NCBI RefSeq assembly: GCF_032884065.1
Contig: NC_088881.1
Span: 8,340,582-8,404,581, forward strand
Direction of reading: 5' to 3'
From: Artemia franciscana
Taxonomy: Eukaryota > Arthropoda > Branchiopoda > Anostraca > Artemiidae
Length of the DNA: 64,000 nucleotides
Positions 33,180 to 46,145 of the stretch are shown in pieces; the stretch's first letter is position 1, and each line of letters begins with the position of its first letter. A model generated the notes under the pieces. That model searched no databases and was not told the origin of the DNA. It saw nothing but the letters and a program-made list of their open reading frames with translations. The position numbers were made by a program, and so were the translations under genes.

Positions 33180-34440
33180 ATAAGAGTAATAGTAGTAGTG
33201 CGTAAACATTTCGTTTTTGGTAAATTGGTGATTTCTCTTTTCATTTTCGTAAGGTTCAAAATTAATACACTTAGTCGTTCCTGAGTTACACCCTTTTGAT
33301 AATCCCTCACGCGAATAACGTGTGTTGATTTGTTTCAACACTCCACTATTCTTAGAAAGGCTCATCTCAATAGCCTGCGTCTTCTTGGAAAGTATGGCTG
33401 AAGGGAATTTGGCATCCAAAAAGACATAATTACGAGAGCTTTTAACAATGTTGAACAAGATATTTTTCTCGAAATTTTCATTAGATTTGTTTTTGGAAAT
33501 GATAAACGAGGGGGAGAAGGGGGCTCATTCATTTTTTATTATTAGAATGGGAACTACAACTCCCAGATTTTCTAATCACATTAGCCCCATCCAAAGTTTA
33601 TATCCTCAGGGTGTAACTTATAATCTTTGCCCCTGGGCTCTGGGTAGGGGGGTATCAACTCTGAAGAAATTTTATATGTTCTTGAACTATTTTTAACAGC
33701 ATTCTTGAATTTTATATTAGATACGTTTAGGGGAAATAGTGCTTTGTGGGGGCACTAGCTACCCTTCATCAGTTTTGACCCTCTAAAGGGAGCTAGAACT
33801 TTAAATTTCCAATCAAATGTGCCTTCTATAAAGTTTATTCGAACCCCCTTTCCATAAGAACCTTATATGGTCCAGAGCATAACTTATAATCCTTCGGCAG
33901 GAGTTGTTTTTCAACCCTGAGCACCTTGTTATATGATCTTTTGACTATTTTGAATAAAATAGCTGTTTCAAAATTTCTCTTAGATACATTTGGGTTAAAG
34001 AATACATGGGGAGGGTTAGCTACCCTCCGATCAGTTTTGACTCTTGGGAACTATATCTCTTGATTTTCAAATGAATGAGCCCTGTAAAAATTTCCTATGA
34101 TTATATTTTTCCATAAAAACCTTATATGCTAACAATATGATATTAGTCCAGCTTATAGCATTTACTGCAAAGGCTTAGGGGGAAGGTATCATCCCCAAAA
34201 ACATAATTACTGGACTACTGAATTTTGTTGAACAAAATGAACATCGTAAATTTTGATTAGATGTGCCTAGAGATATGATGGGCGTGACGCAGTGCCTTCC
34301 AATTACTTTTGACTCTCAAAAATACACCAGAACATTCAATTTTCAATCGAATTAGCTCCTTGTGAAGTTTCTACGGCAACTCTTTCTGAACGAAGTGGCC
34401 AGGTCAGAAGTTAGAAAATGTATTTTTTCCTTTTTTTTAC
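33180..34440. repeat. Degenerate tandem array related to family A module
   Basis: At 33449, 33687, 33949 and 34226 a recurring line of the form ttgaacaaaat..g..cgaaattt..attag is followed each time by an acgagggg/tggggg tract, a ccctccgatcagttttgac-like tract and a tagaactttaaatttccaatcaaatg-like tract. Periods are about 240-280 bp. The units resemble module 1 of family A at low identity, so this may be an old amplification of it. Confidence 0.5.
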
Positions 34441-34441
34441 A

Positions 34442-35040
34442 TAATCAAACAGTTTGTAGTAATGAACTGTAAGTAAGGAGCGACTCGGCAAAATAGTAGC
34501 CGAAACTCTAAAAGTGGGATTTTAATGTCAATAGATACATTAAAAGAATCAGCTTATTATGTTGATTACAAATATATAAGATTCATAAAGTTTAGTTTTA
34601 CCCATAAAAAGTTACGAGCCTGAAATAATTTGCCTGATTTTTGAAATAAGGGGAAACACCCCCAAAAAGTAACACAATAACTCAATCAGATTCAGCGTAC
34701 CAGATACCCCTACTGCAGAAGTTTCGAGCTCTTATATGCAAAAATGTGCATATAGCCTGAGGAAAGTTTTAGCCTGAGGAAAGATGTGTGTTTTATTTTA
34801 TTTTTCCAAGACGTTTTATTTTGTTTTTTTCAAAGATGTTTTTTTGTTCAAATTTTGTTTTTTCGAGGACCATTTAAAAATGGTCTTCGACGATAGGGAG
34901 AGGGTGCATTCGAACAGAAATTAAAAGTTCTAGTGCCGTTTTTAAGTGAGCAAATAGATTGGAGGGCGACTGGGCCCACTGTTTGAAGCCCAATGACAAC
35001 GTTTTTGAAGAAACTGAATTTCAGAAGGAAGACAGGGGAG
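34442..35040 (+). repeat. Family A element, forward, truncated
   Basis: Starts aatcaaacagtttgtagtaatgaactg, then aagtaaggagcgactcgg and the module with tagtgccgtttttaagtgagc. It ends about 110 bp before the PHD exon. Confidence 0.8.
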
Positions 35041-35149
35041 GAAGGGGGACTAACACAACTAAAGTTTTCCCACCCACTACTTCATAGCAAATTAGGCCCG
35101 TGCATGTGACTTTGTTGTTGGCTTTTTCCGTTTATTGTTTATTTTTCAG

Positions 35150-35401
35150 CAGAAGCTATGAAATCCGATCAAAAAGATCGTCTAAAAGGCAAAATAAAGA
35201 AGAGGGAAGAAAAAAATAAGAATCTTGAAGGAAATGATGAAAGTGAACATGGTGAAAGTGAGGCGCATTGGGAAAGTCAAGACGATCCAAATAAGCTGTG
35301 GTGTATTTGCCAGACGCCACATAACAATCGATTCATGGTTTGTTGCGACAGTTGTGACAAGTGGTATCATGGCAAGTGCGTCGGAGTTACAAGGATTCTC
35401 G
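35150..35401 (+). CDS. PHD-finger gene, exon with first part of the PHD
   Basis: The acceptor tttatttttcag ends at 35149 and the donor G|gtaagt is at 35402. The exon is phase 1 at both ends. It encodes a charged, lysine/glutamate-rich lead (KSDQKDRLKGKIKKREEKNK), an acidic stretch, then LWCICQTPHNNRFMVCCDSCDKWYHGKCVGV. This holds six of the eight zinc ligands (C-x-C, C-x2-C, H-x2-C) of a C4HC3 PHD finger; the last two are in the next exon. PHD fingers read histone H3 tail methylation in the nucleus; a Trp directly before the first Cys is typical of H3K4me-binding ones. The HNNRFM..CD sequence is closest, from memory, to the DIDO/PHF3/SPOC-type PHD group. An ATG at 35158 is in frame, but the upstream splice signal suggests an internal exon. 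Confidence 0.85.
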
Positions 35402-36970
35402 GTAAGTATGGAGCAGATTTGTACCACCTCTATCAAAAAGTACCCCCCCCCCAAAAAAAAAAAATACAACTGCAGGGGGTTGGTTTCCAATACCCTTTCA
35501 ACTCATAAAAAAATGGAATAGAACTTTCAATTGTTGACGTAGTTTACATCCTCCATAGTCTTTGTGACAATGAAGCCGAGGTAGGAATCAGGAAAGGGAA
35601 ATCGAAGAAAGGTCTTCCCAGAAAAATCCTGGAGATTGTGTATAAATTTTTACCTCCATCAGGGCCGTAGCTCCAATATTTGTATTCAAGAGAGAGCAAG
35701 AGGGGGCCCACCTCCGAATTGTCAATGAGTATGGGATATACTTGAGGGAAAGGAGTGGAGGTTCTGGTTCTATGTATTCTTTTCTTAATTTATTTATCTA
35801 TTCCCTAGACGGATTTATTCTCTAGACAATTTAATCCTGTTGAGATTTATCCTGGACAATAATCCTCAACATATCCATGCATAAAAGTGAGTTGGAAAGG
35901 AGAAAGCAAGACATAAGAAGAGCGTCGTATAAGAATTCTGGCAAATGCCCCCTTTGTAAAATTTCCCCTGAAAACCTCCCTCCTCGTGAAAAATTTCTCC
36001 CATTGAAAATCACACCAACACGAAATTGCCCCCTCCCCTCTATCAAAAAAATATATCCGTACTTCCCAATAACAAATACTATACGTAAAAATTGAGCGAG
36101 TTTTGTAACTTAAAGACTTTTCCCCGGGACTTGGGGGTCAGGATATCTGACAATATCTCCATATTGTCTCTTTATTTTTGTTGAATTTAGCACAGCCTCG
36201 CAAGCCTCGCTTATGTTGTGCTATTCATTAAGAAATGTTTATTTCTTATAAAATTGTTCTACTACTACTACTACTACTACTACTAAAGGAATAGTTATTC
36301 GGCCTTTCAACTATTCTGAACAGAATAGCTATGACAAAATTTCGATAACACGATTTTGAGAAAAAGGGGCATAAGGGGCTCTATTACTATACAATCTTTT
36401 GGTCACTTAGAAAGGGCACTATGATTTTTCATTTATGTTAGAATAAGCCCTCTTCTGATATTCCTGGACAACAGAGTCCATACATTCACCCATGAAAAAA
36501 AAAATAAACACATATCCATGACCTTTCTTCTGGCAAAAATACAAAATTCCACATATTTGAAAATTGGAGCTTGAAAGCTCTACAGTAGGCATCTCGGATA
36601 CGCTGAACCTAATTGTGTAATTTTAAACAAGATTCTATGAATTTTACGTGGCGTTTCCCTTTTTTCAAAATTCAGGCACATTTTTTCGGGCTGATTGTCT
36701 CTGATGGGTAACGCTAAACTTAATGTAACTTATAGGTTTAAAATCAGAGTAATTTTATTTTTTACAGTTCTGGCTACGATTAACCCAAGACGTTCCTTAT
36801 TTACAGTTTGTTACCAAGTACTGTTTGATATCATATTTGATAGTCTAATACATGCTAAAATGGTGTTCAATCATTGACTAACCCTTCACTCTTCCATTCA
36901 AAAACTTTAGACCTCTTCCAAAACCAGTTTTAAATAGGGCTCAAATGGTTAATATCTGTAAATGTTTTAG
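35402..36970 (+). other. Intron between the two PHD exons
   Basis: A GT..AG, phase 1 intron of 1569 bp. It holds a C- and A-run, a family A variant (about 35840-36140) with aataatcctcaacatatccatgc, a (CTA)n run (36258-36284), and a reverse family A copy (about 36290-36830). No exon is seen inside. Confidence 0.7.
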
Positions 36971-37125
36971 CTGATATTAGTGAGACGTGGATTTGCCCAC
37001 TTTGCAGAGAAAAGAACGAAAATAATGGAAGAAAAGAAAATAACTGCAGGCAATCCAGGAAGTGCCCCAAAAAGCAGAAGCTGCTAGATCCAGGGAAGAG
37101 TAAAGATACTAAACTCTCAAACCAG
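36971..37125 (+). CDS. PHD-finger gene, exon completing the PHD
   Basis: The acceptor aatgttttag ends at 36970; the donor is cag|gtaatt at 37126. Entry is phase 1 and exit phase 0. Joined in phase to the exon at 35150-35401, it restores Ala and continues DISETWICPLCREKN, supplying the final C-x2-C pair of the PHD. A lysine/arginine-rich stretch follows (QSRKCPKKQKLL, GKSKDTKLSNQ), possibly nuclear-localising. The phase match and domain completion strongly support these as consecutive exons of a real gene. Confidence 0.85.
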
Positions 37126-40100
37126 GTAATTGCATAGATTATGTTGGTATTATAATGGTGTTATAATTATTATTATAATTATGATAGTAGAAATTATTCT
37201 ATAAATGAATGGCTTTGTTCCCTCCTCAACGCCCTACTCTTTACGCTAAAGTTTTTTATTGTTTTCAAAAGCAGAATCAAGACAAAAAGTCAAACTTTAC
37301 CGCAAAGAGCAGGGCGTTGAGGAGTGGACAGTTCATTTCATATACGGAATAAATTCTATTCGTTTTAAGTTTTAATATAGCTCTTTGCTTTCAGCTAAAA
37401 GAACTTGTTTTTGTATTTAATTTCTGGACGTTTTTGAATTAATACTGGTTTTGATTTTGGCTTATCGTACATGAATAATTAAAACGAAAGTTGCTTGTTA
37501 ATTTTTGCTTTTTTGGCTAAATGGCTTTCTAAAAGTTGTGATTGGAAGATTTTGAGAAAGAAAGGGGGTAGAGGAGGCGGTCTAATTGCCCCCAAATTTA
37601 TTTGGTTACTTATAAAGGCCACTAGAACTTTGAATTTTATCTACGAACGTTTTTATTGGTAATAAATGCACGTAACTTACAAATTCACTTACGTAACGAA
37701 CTTCTTTATTCGTATATTTTTATTACTTATATGAGTGGCTTTGCCCCTACATCAATACTTCACTCTCTACACTAGACTTTGAATTTTTTTTTCCAATTCC
37801 TTAAGAATGACCCCGGACTCACAAAAGCCATTTAATTAGAATAAATAGCTCTGTTTGTTATAAGTTTTAATATTTCTCCTTACTTTCAGTTGAAAAAACT
37901 TATATTTTTAATTTGATTTCTCACTCACAAAAGCCATTTAATTAGAATAAATAGCTCTGTTCGTTATAAGTTTTAATATTGCTCCTTACTTTCAGTTGAA
38001 AAAACTTAAATTTTTCATTTCATTTCTCATTTTTTTTTAAATAAAGCAAGAAAATTCCAACTAGAAATCCCCCATGATAAATTCCTACATCGAAAGATTT
38101 CTCCCTATAGCCCCTCCCCCACCCCTCGCACCATAAAAAAAATCCCCCTGAAAACATCTGTATACTTCCCAATAACATATACTTTAAGTAAACAATGGGC
38201 AAAGTTCCTTCTTCTATGAAAAGTACCTCCATTGAAAGATCCTCCTACGTGACCCCCTCCCTCTGACCCTTCCCCCATAGGAAAAAAAAACAAAATATGT
38301 GTATACTTTGAAATTACCAACAATATATGTAAACAATTGGCAAAGTTCACAACTTTAAGTCCTTCCCCTGGGGACTCTGGGGATTAAGTCGTCCTTGAAG
38401 ACATAGTTATTAGATTTTTTGACTATACTGAATAAAATGCCTATCGTAAAATTTTGATCTGGTGACTTAGGGAAAAATAAGCGTGGGAGGGGGCCTACTT
38501 ACCCTCCATTTTTGGCCGTTTAAAACGGGCACTAGAACTTTTATTTATTGTTAGAATGAGCCCTTCTCACGACATTCTAGGACCTCTGGGTCGATACGAT
38601 CACCCGTAGGAAAAAAAAACCCACATAAACATGCATCCATGATCTTTCTTCTGGCAAAAAATACAAAATTCTACATGTTTCAAACAGTTCGTGGTAACGA
38701 ACAGTAGCAAGTAGCGGCCCGGCTCAATAGTAAACGAAAGTCTAAAAAACAGAATTTTGATACTAATCGATGCATCAAAAGAATTAGGTTTTTATGTTCA
38801 TTTTAAATATACAAGTTTCATCAAATTTGGTTTTACCCATCAAAAGATACGAGCCTGAGAAAATTTGCCTTATTTTGGAAAATAGGGGAAAACACTACTT
38901 AAAAGTCATAGAATTGACGAAATTTTTTGTTTAATTTTTTAACATTTTTGAATTAATAAATGTTTTGATTTTGGGTCACCGTACATGAATTAAGTTTATT
39001 TTTGCTAACTGGCTTTCTTATATTTTCGTTAAGATTCTATGACTTTCAGGGGATGTTTCTCCCTTTTTTCTACAATAAGGCAAATTTTCTCAGGCTCGTA
39101 ACTTTTGATGTGTAAGACTAAACTAGATGAAACTTAAATATTTCAAATTAGCATAAAATACAATTCTTTTGATGTAACTATTGGTATCAAAGTTCCATTT
39201 TTTAGAGTTTCGATTACTATTGAGCCGGGTCACTCCTTACCAGAGTTCGTTACCACGAACTGTTTGAAAACAAAACTTGCAAATTTTATTTGTGTTTTTC
39301 TTTGGCTAAATGGCTTTCTCTTATTTTGGATCGGAGGATATTGAGAAAAAAGGGGTGGGGGAGGAGGCCTAGTCGCCCTCCAGTTTTTGGTTACTTAAAA
39401 AGGCAACTCGAACTTTCAATTTTTTACAAACGCATTAGAAAAAATATACGTAGGCTACCTTAAAAATTAACTTGAGTAACGAACTTCTATATTCGTATAT
39501 TTTTTTACGTATATGATGGAGTTTGTCCCCTTGTTAATACCTTGCTCTTTATACTAAAGCTTAAATTTTGTCCCAATTCTTTAAGAATGACCCCAGAATA
39601 ACAAAGGTCGTAGAACAAATTGTTAAAATTATTAAAAGTACTTTAGCGTAAAGAGCGAGGTATTTAGGAGGAGATGAACCCTTCCTGTGCGTAACAATTT
39701 CTGTTTCTTTTTAGTTTTAATGCTGCTCCTTACTTTCAGTTGAATAAACTTTTTCATATTTATATTTTTATTGTTTTTCTTAAATAATGCTATAAAATCC
39801 TGCGCCCCCTTCATGGAATTCCTTTCACCCTATGACAAATTACTCCAAGGAAATATCCTTCCACGTAGCTTCCTCTCCTTAACCTCTCCCCCCAACCAAA
39901 CAAATCCACTTGAAAACGTCTGTACACTGCCCAATAACCATTACTGTGTGTAAACACTGGTCAAATGTGTAACTTGCAGCCCCTTCCCCAGGGACTCTGG
40001 GGGAGTAAGTCGTCACAAAGACATAGCTATTATGTTCTTCGACTATGCTAAACACAATTATTATCTCAAAATTTTGATCCGTTGACTTTGGGCAAAAAAT

Positions 40101-42643
40101 GAGTGGGGGAGGGGGCCTATCTGCCCTCCAATTTTTTTAGTCACTTAAAAAGGACACAAAAACATTTAATTTTCGTTAAAATGAGCCCTCTTGCGACACT
40201 CTAGGAACACTGGGTCGATACTATTACCCCTGGGAAAAAGAAAAAAACAACAACAAATAATTAACATGCACATGTGATCAGTCTTCTGGCAAAAAATACA
40301 AAGTTGCACATTTTTGTGGATAGGAGCTTGAAACTTATACAGTGGGGCTCTCTTATACACTGAATGTGATGGTGTTATTTTCGTTAAAATTTCAATTTTA
40401 TATTGTTTTAAAAAGTAGAGTTGTGAGAAAGAGTCAAAATTTACCATAAAGAGTGAGCGTAAAAAACTTTAGAGTAAAGAACGACGTGTTGAGGAGGGGA
40501 CAACCCCTTGCATATACGGAATAATTTTTGTTTGTCTTAAGTTTTAATGTCGCTCCTTACTTGCAGTTAAAAACTTTTTTTTTTTTAAATTTAGATACAA
40601 GTTTGAAATCTCTGCAGTAGGATTTTCTAATACGCTGAATCTAATGGTTTAATTTTTATTAATATTGTATGACTTTTATAGCGTGTAACCCCTTTTATTG
40701 AAAACAATGTAAATTTTATCAGGCTCTTGTGATGAGTAAGACTAACTTGATGAAACTCATATATTTAAAATCAAAATTTGAATTTTCTTTATGTATCTAT
40801 TGGCATTAAGATTCTTTTTTTTAGAGTTTCGGTTACTATTGAGCTGGGTCACTCCTTACTACAGTTCATTACCACGAACTATTTGAAACAGGTTTTCCTG
40901 AGATATAATCTAAGCATTTTTTTTTTCTGAAAACTAGGTTCTCTTCTTTCCAAGACTCTTCAAAAGATTGATGTTACTATTCAATTAAATAAAAAATCAA
41001 ATTTTTTTTAACTGAAAGTAAGGAGCGACAATAAAAGTTAAAACGAACAGAAATCATTCCGTATATGAAAGGGGCTGTCTCCTCCTCACCACCCCCCTCT
41101 TTACGCTATAAATCAAGTCTTTAAATTGACAGTAAGGAGCGACATTAAAACTTAATGTCGTAACCTGTAAAGGGGACACAAGGAATTATTTCAGTTCGTT
41201 TTAAGTTCTAATGTCACTTCTTACTTTCAGTTAAAACAAACATGTTTTTTTTTATTTAATCTATGAACGTAGAGTCACAGGGAATCAGAGAGGCTTCTTT
41301 CATGCTGCCAAACCTTTACTTCTTGGTGACATAAAATACTGCCTACCATATTTGCTACTTCATAATCCATACTTAATCCATTATTCCATATTTCCTCCAC
41401 TGAACAATCTTAAAAATCTTACTTACCTGATAAGACCATGAACTTTTTTACTCATCTATAACGGCTTTTAGATAAGCTGATTTAAATAGTACGTTCCCAG
41501 AACCAAGCCATATTCACTAGCCTAAAGTTTCTTCGCTAAGAAATTACAAAATCTTCTCTAACTACAAAACTGTTAACGTTTCTGTTTACACCTTACCATC
41601 TCTTACAGTAAACTAGCTACACCTTTCTAATTTGTCGCTTTTCTGGAATCTCCATTTTTACAGAATTTGTATCTCTCACCCTTCTAAAATAAATTGATCA
41701 ACCTCTTCTCATTATCAAATGCTCTTCTCATTATCAAATGCACCTTTCTCTTCTCATTATCAAATGCACCTTTCCAAATCCACAGAGGGTTCTTATTTCC
41801 ACTCTTTCCTAGGCTTCCAGTATTCGGGTTACAGTGGTAGCTAGCATCCTGTTTTTACTGTCACTAAGATAATGGATGAGACCAGCCAAACAATTGCCTT
41901 AGCGTGCTTCATTATTATATTTGGTGTTGCATATTTGCTCGAAATGAACAAAAGATTAATAAAAAAAGAAAAAAAATTAAAATTAAATTTCAATTTAAAA
42001 ATGTAAACATGGATGATGAAAATAGACATTGATTTCTGGCCAGGCACGTGTCTCGACATGGGATTCTAGCCAGACACGAAATTGAACGCCGCTTTATATC
42101 CTTTTTAATGAAATCCATGCCTCATCACCAGCACGATCAAAACCATGATAAGCTTCTTGCAAGAGAAAACAAATCGGAGAGAACAATATTTTCCTAGGTG
42201 TCTACCCCTCTTTCTCTTCTCTCACTTTTCCTGTCTCTCTCCCGCTCTCTATTTCTAGATGATATTGTCATGGAGCTGCTGAAGGAAATTAGATAAGCTT
42301 TATTATTATTATTATTACCCTACTTTAGAACACAAACTACGACTCATACGCTATTTATTGAATACCCTCTTTTGAGTTTTAGATGGAAGCATTACATTAC
42401 ACATAGACTATTTTTTCACTTTTTAGTTCATTTCATAAATAATGAAGACGTCCATTTCATTTCCTTCTTTCTATTATTTTTGTTAATTATTATTCTTGTT
42501 CACTGCAACGCTATCCGTTATTGCAAGCTTCGATCTTTTATAAATTTAAAATAAATGCGTAGATCTAATACAAACAATAGATTTCTATAAAAAAAAAAAA
42601 ATGTATTTCCTTCTTATTGTAAGTTCTTTTCTTTTCTTTGAAG
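37126..42643 (+). other. Large repeat-filled intron
   Basis: A 5.5-kb GT..AG, phase 0 intron. From about 37200 to 40880 it consists of three or four reverse family A copies, with terminal palindromes near 38688, 39247 and 40868 and a half foldback at 37200-37400. 40990-41260 is another fragment. 41270-42630 looks low-copy, with a triple cttctcattatcaaatg repeat (41697-41770) and a short (ATT)n. No exon was recognised. Confidence 0.7.
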
Positions 42644-43175
42644 AATGATGTACCGGAATTGAAAAGTAGACCTGAATATGCCACTGGACGGCGGCAGCCA
42701 GTCAAAACTACTGCCAAACGAGTTGGAGCCACACATGTCAAACCTATGGCATCGAAGCCTTCTGTTTATGGACAGCAGATAGCGCCTACTGCACAATTCG
42801 CTCCTCAACATAATATCGCCCCACAGCCTCCTACTTATGGACAACAACGTACTACTAATGCGACACCTATTACGTCATTCCCTTCTCAGCAAGTTGCTCC
42901 TGCTCAACCCTCTTTATATGGAAATCAGCGTCCATCGACTCCGTCAATTGTTTCTCAGCAAGCTCCACCGCTAATTACTTCTCAGCAAGCTCCACCGCCT
43001 ATTGATTCTCAGCAAGCACCGTCCATTCAAGCCATGCAACAGGCAGCATATGGAACTTCTGGATCCAGTACCTTTTTGCCTGCTGCTCAAGCTGCGACGG
43101 CTTCTATGCCCGCTAAACCAGTGTTTCAACCAACTGTACCTTTCCCAATGGCGCCACAGGCATTACCTACCTCAG
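42644..43175 (+). CDS. Pro/Gln-rich exon of the same gene
   Basis: The acceptor tctttgaag ends at 42643, entry is phase 0, matching the 37125 donor. The exon encodes NDVPELKSRPEYATGRRQPV and then a long low-complexity segment rich in Pro, Gln, Ala, Ser and Tyr-Gly, with recurring SVYGQQ/PTYGQQ/SLYGNQ and SQQAPP repeats, probably disordered. It likely ends at 43175 with a weak donor (ag|gtttgg), leaving phase 1. Read-through beyond that runs into family B sequence and a stop, so the shorter end is preferred. Function of the segment is unknown; such tracts are common in nuclear RNA or transcription factors. Confidence 0.75.
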
Positions 43176-43253
43176 GTTTGGCTTTATCAATTATTTTAGA
43201 TCAATGGATTAATTATTTTAGATTTTTGAATTTTTGTTATGTCTTCTGCCTTG

Positions 43254-44090
43254 AAGAATTAACCCTCCCCCCAACTCCCCCAAAGAGAGCGGATCCGTTC
43301 CGGCTGTGAATCACGTATCTGGGACTTGTGCTTATTTTTCCCACCAAGTTTCATCCCCATCCCTCCATTCTAAGCGTTTTCCAAGACTTTAGGTCCCCCC
43401 CCAAACGTCACAGGATCCGGTCTGGATTTCAAATAAGTGCTCTGAGACACGATATCCTTCCAAACATCAAATTTCATTAAGATCACATCATTTCTTCGTA
43501 AGCTAAAAATACCTCGTATTTCAAATTTTTCAGTAATAGCCAATCCCCACAACTCCCCCAAAGAGAGCGGATCCGTTCTGGTTATGTCAATCCCTTATCT
43601 AGGACTTGTGATTATTTTTCCAACCAAGTTTCATCCTGGTCCTTCCACTCTAAGCGTTTTTCAAGATTTTAGGCTCCCCCCAAACTCCTCCAGATGTCAC
43701 CGAATCCGGTCAGGATTTACAATAAGAGCTCTGAGACACGATATCCTTCCCAACATCAAATTTCATTAAGATCCGATCACTCCTTCGTAAGTTAAAAATA
43801 ACTCATTTTTCTAATTTCTCAGAGATAAGCCTCCTTCCCCCCAAACTCCACCAAGTGAGCGGATCTGTACCGGCTATGTCAATCACTTATCTAAGACTTG
43901 TGCTTATTTTTCCCACCAAGTTTCATCTAGATCCCTCCACTCTAAGCGTTATCAAAGATTTTAGGTCCCCCCCCCCCCAATGTCAAGGGATCCCGTCGCG
44001 ATTTAAAATAAAGGCTCTAAGAGACGATATCCTTCCGAACATGAAATTTCATTAAGATCTGATCACCCTTCAGTAAGTTAAAATGGATCT
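43254..44090 (+). repeat. Family B fragment (segmental duplicate 1)
   Basis: Three units with cores at 43412, 43702 and 43990. Frames such as MSIPYLGLVI recur unit by unit and are repeat artefacts. Together with the following exon it is duplicated at 60589-61960. Confidence 0.85.
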
Positions 44091-44294
44091 TATAAACCTA
44101 AGTAAAAGACCAACATTGTGCTTAATTAATGGTCATAAAGGGACATCCTGTTATTAAACAAGGAGATAAAATTCAGTGACCTAATTACCAAAGAAACCAA
44201 TTACCAATTCTATTAAACAAACAATTAAAGTTGTACCTATAGCTTTAAAGTTAAATCAGTTTGAATTTGTCTGTTGGGGCAACACCATCAATAA

Positions 44295-44604
44295 ATGGAT
44301 CCTTCAATGTTAGAAACTTCAAATGGTGCAGGGGACGCTGCAGGGCAGGGTGGTTCAGCAAGCATGGGCTCTCAAACAGGAAGTTTAGAATCACTTGGCA
44401 CAAATAGAGCAAGTTCTGCGATGTTTCCAGATGGTGTCTCGGTTTCGTTCCCTTTGGGAAGATTCCCAACTGGTACAGTTCCGTTAAATGGAGCATTTCC
44501 AGGATTTGGTTCGCAGTTTTCGTCCCCTCAAGATTTATTAGAAGAGGGAAAAGAAGAGCCTTTTCTTACAAAAGTCAATAATGATTTTTCACTTCTGCAG
44601 CTTG
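44295..44604 (+). CDS. Ser/Gly/Phe-rich exon, original copy
   Basis: The frame from the ATG at 44295 encodes DPSMLETSNGAGDAAG, a Ser/Gly-rich stretch, FPTGTVPLNGAFPGFGSQF and LLEEGKEEPFLTKVNNDFSL. It ends with a strong donor CTTG|gtgagc at 44605, phase 1. An in-frame TAA (44292-44294) precedes the ATG, so this is either a first coding exon, or an internal exon using an acceptor ending at 44313 (caatgttag); the latter would be phase 1 and match the donor at 43175. No known domain is present. A diverged copy lies at 61521-61830. Confidence 0.7.
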
Positions 44605-46011
44605 GTGAGCCCTTTGTTTCTTGTTAAACATTATTTGCTATAAATAGCCCCCTCAAAGAATCAACTTTCTGCAATTTTATGCATCAAAATAGGCTATTCC
44701 TTCCCCACCCCCCCTCAAAAAGCTTAAAAAATTAAGAAGTACTGATTTTTATTCATATTTCAATACCAATACCCTACTGTGATCACAACTGTTCTCTAAT
44801 GATGGTATGTTTTTGCATCGGAAAACTGATTTCCCAAGCTAACTCCAGCTTCTTTTTTCTCAAAAAATACCTCATTTTTTTCTGGATTTGAATGGCCAAT
44901 AAGAAATCTTGAAAATTGAACAATTTAAGAGATTTATGGGAAATTCCTGGGAGGGTGTAAAGAAGGAGACTTGGCACGTCAGCACTTTTAGGTGAATTAC
45001 GGAATTCTGACTTGATTTAAAATATGTATTTATCATTTTATTCTTTGGTAAGTGTTGTAATTTCTCTTTTTGTCATTAGTGTTCTTAGTTAAAAGCTCTT
45101 AGCTGTTCTAAATCTGTTCTAATCAAAAATGATATCTCCCTTTAGATTAAACTTAAAAATAGACGCCTTTCGATTAGAGTTAAGAAATGACAATATTTCT
45201 CTGTCAATGTCAATAACCCAGCTTAATTAATTGTGATTAAATTTTTTTCATTTAAGCTTTTCTGAAACTGATGTATAGAAGCGGTTACCTTATTTTACCT
45301 CATCTCGAGATTTAAAGGGAATGGTAATTATACAAATTCAAAAATAAATTAGAAAAATATTTAAATCAATAATGATATGGCTACGAGGTAAAAATCTCTT
45401 TTAGATATTTAATTTTTATTATCTATTTTCATTTTCGGTATTTTCAAAATTTAAAATTAAAGAGACACTGGAAATGAATAAAAATAAGATGAATAGTTTT
45501 TACTGTAAGTCTGAAAATATTCTGTCTATGTGTAACCCTTTCCCTTTTTCCAGAATTTAAAAATGACTGAGAGAAAAAATGTTTTTTTTCAAATTAAACT
45601 AATATATATAGTTCAAGATTATTATATACTCTTGAAAAACTACCCCCCCCCAAGTATGGAAAAATTGCAATATTTGGCAAAAAAAAACTCAGGATTATTT
45701 TGTTAGTGACTTAAATATAACAGCCTGAAATCCCTGGCTGAATGGTCGGTATCTGAGGCATATGAGCATAATGATTACCCGTTACTATGTAGTAAAACAT
45801 GTTACGAAAAATTTCACCATCGCTATAATTTGTACCACCAACCTGCAGAACACCAGCCCGGTGATTCCTTTATTACTTGTTTCATTTTTCAAAGGTGAGT
45901 GAATCACTTTTGCTTCAGACAAAATTTATGCTCATTATTGCCGTTATTGTTAGTGTCTTTAACTTCTTTCTTTCATCCTTTGCCGTTCAATAGAGCATTT
46001 CACTTTTTCAG
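44605..46011 (+). other. Intron
   Basis: 1407 bp, GT..AG, phase 1 at both sides. Mostly AT-rich low-copy sequence with C-runs near 44705 and 45640. No recognisable repeat longer than 100 bp and no exon. Confidence 0.65.
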
Positions 46012-46145
46012 ATGACGAGCCTTGTCGTCGCCTACTGATTACTGCTCCCCAGGCGGTAAACCAGGAGAAATTGTATGGCGTGGCTAATTTGTGCACACCT
46101 GGTCTGGAAAGGTTTTATAGGCAACAAAACATAAAATCTCCGATT
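46012..46145 (+). CDS. Exon with first half of an RRM-like domain
   Basis: The acceptor cactttttcag ends at 46011 and the donor att|gtaagt is at 46146. Entry phase 1, exit phase 0. Joined to 44604 it reads LLQLDDEPCRRLLITAPQAV and then NQEKLYGVANLCTPGLERFY. RLLITAP fits RRM strand 1 (RNP2) and QEKLYGVANL fits helix 1; ERFYRQ fits strand 2. An RRM binds single-stranded RNA, or proteins in degenerate versions. The RNP2-like strand lacks an aromatic at the usual stacking position, so RNA binding may be weak or lost. Confidence 0.75.

Noticed and set aside
35877..36095. 72-codon frame with CPLCKISPEN, looking like a zinc motif between the PHD exons
   Set aside because: It lies within a family A variant (aataatcctcaacatatcc), repeated at 55.4 and 55.6 kb, and the true PHD cysteines are supplied by the next exon.
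43176..43309. Continuation of the Pro/Gln-rich frame past 43175
   Set aside because: Composition changes abruptly to AT-rich, then family B sequence; a donor-like ag|gt lies at the change.
43584..43769. Recurring peptide of the MSI.YLGLVI.FP.KFHP.PSTLSVFQDF type at 43.6, 43.9, 60.9 and (minus) 62.5 kb
   Set aside because: It follows the family B repeat unit, lacks a stable start and end, and similar units are broken. Conservation is that of the repeat, not of a protein.
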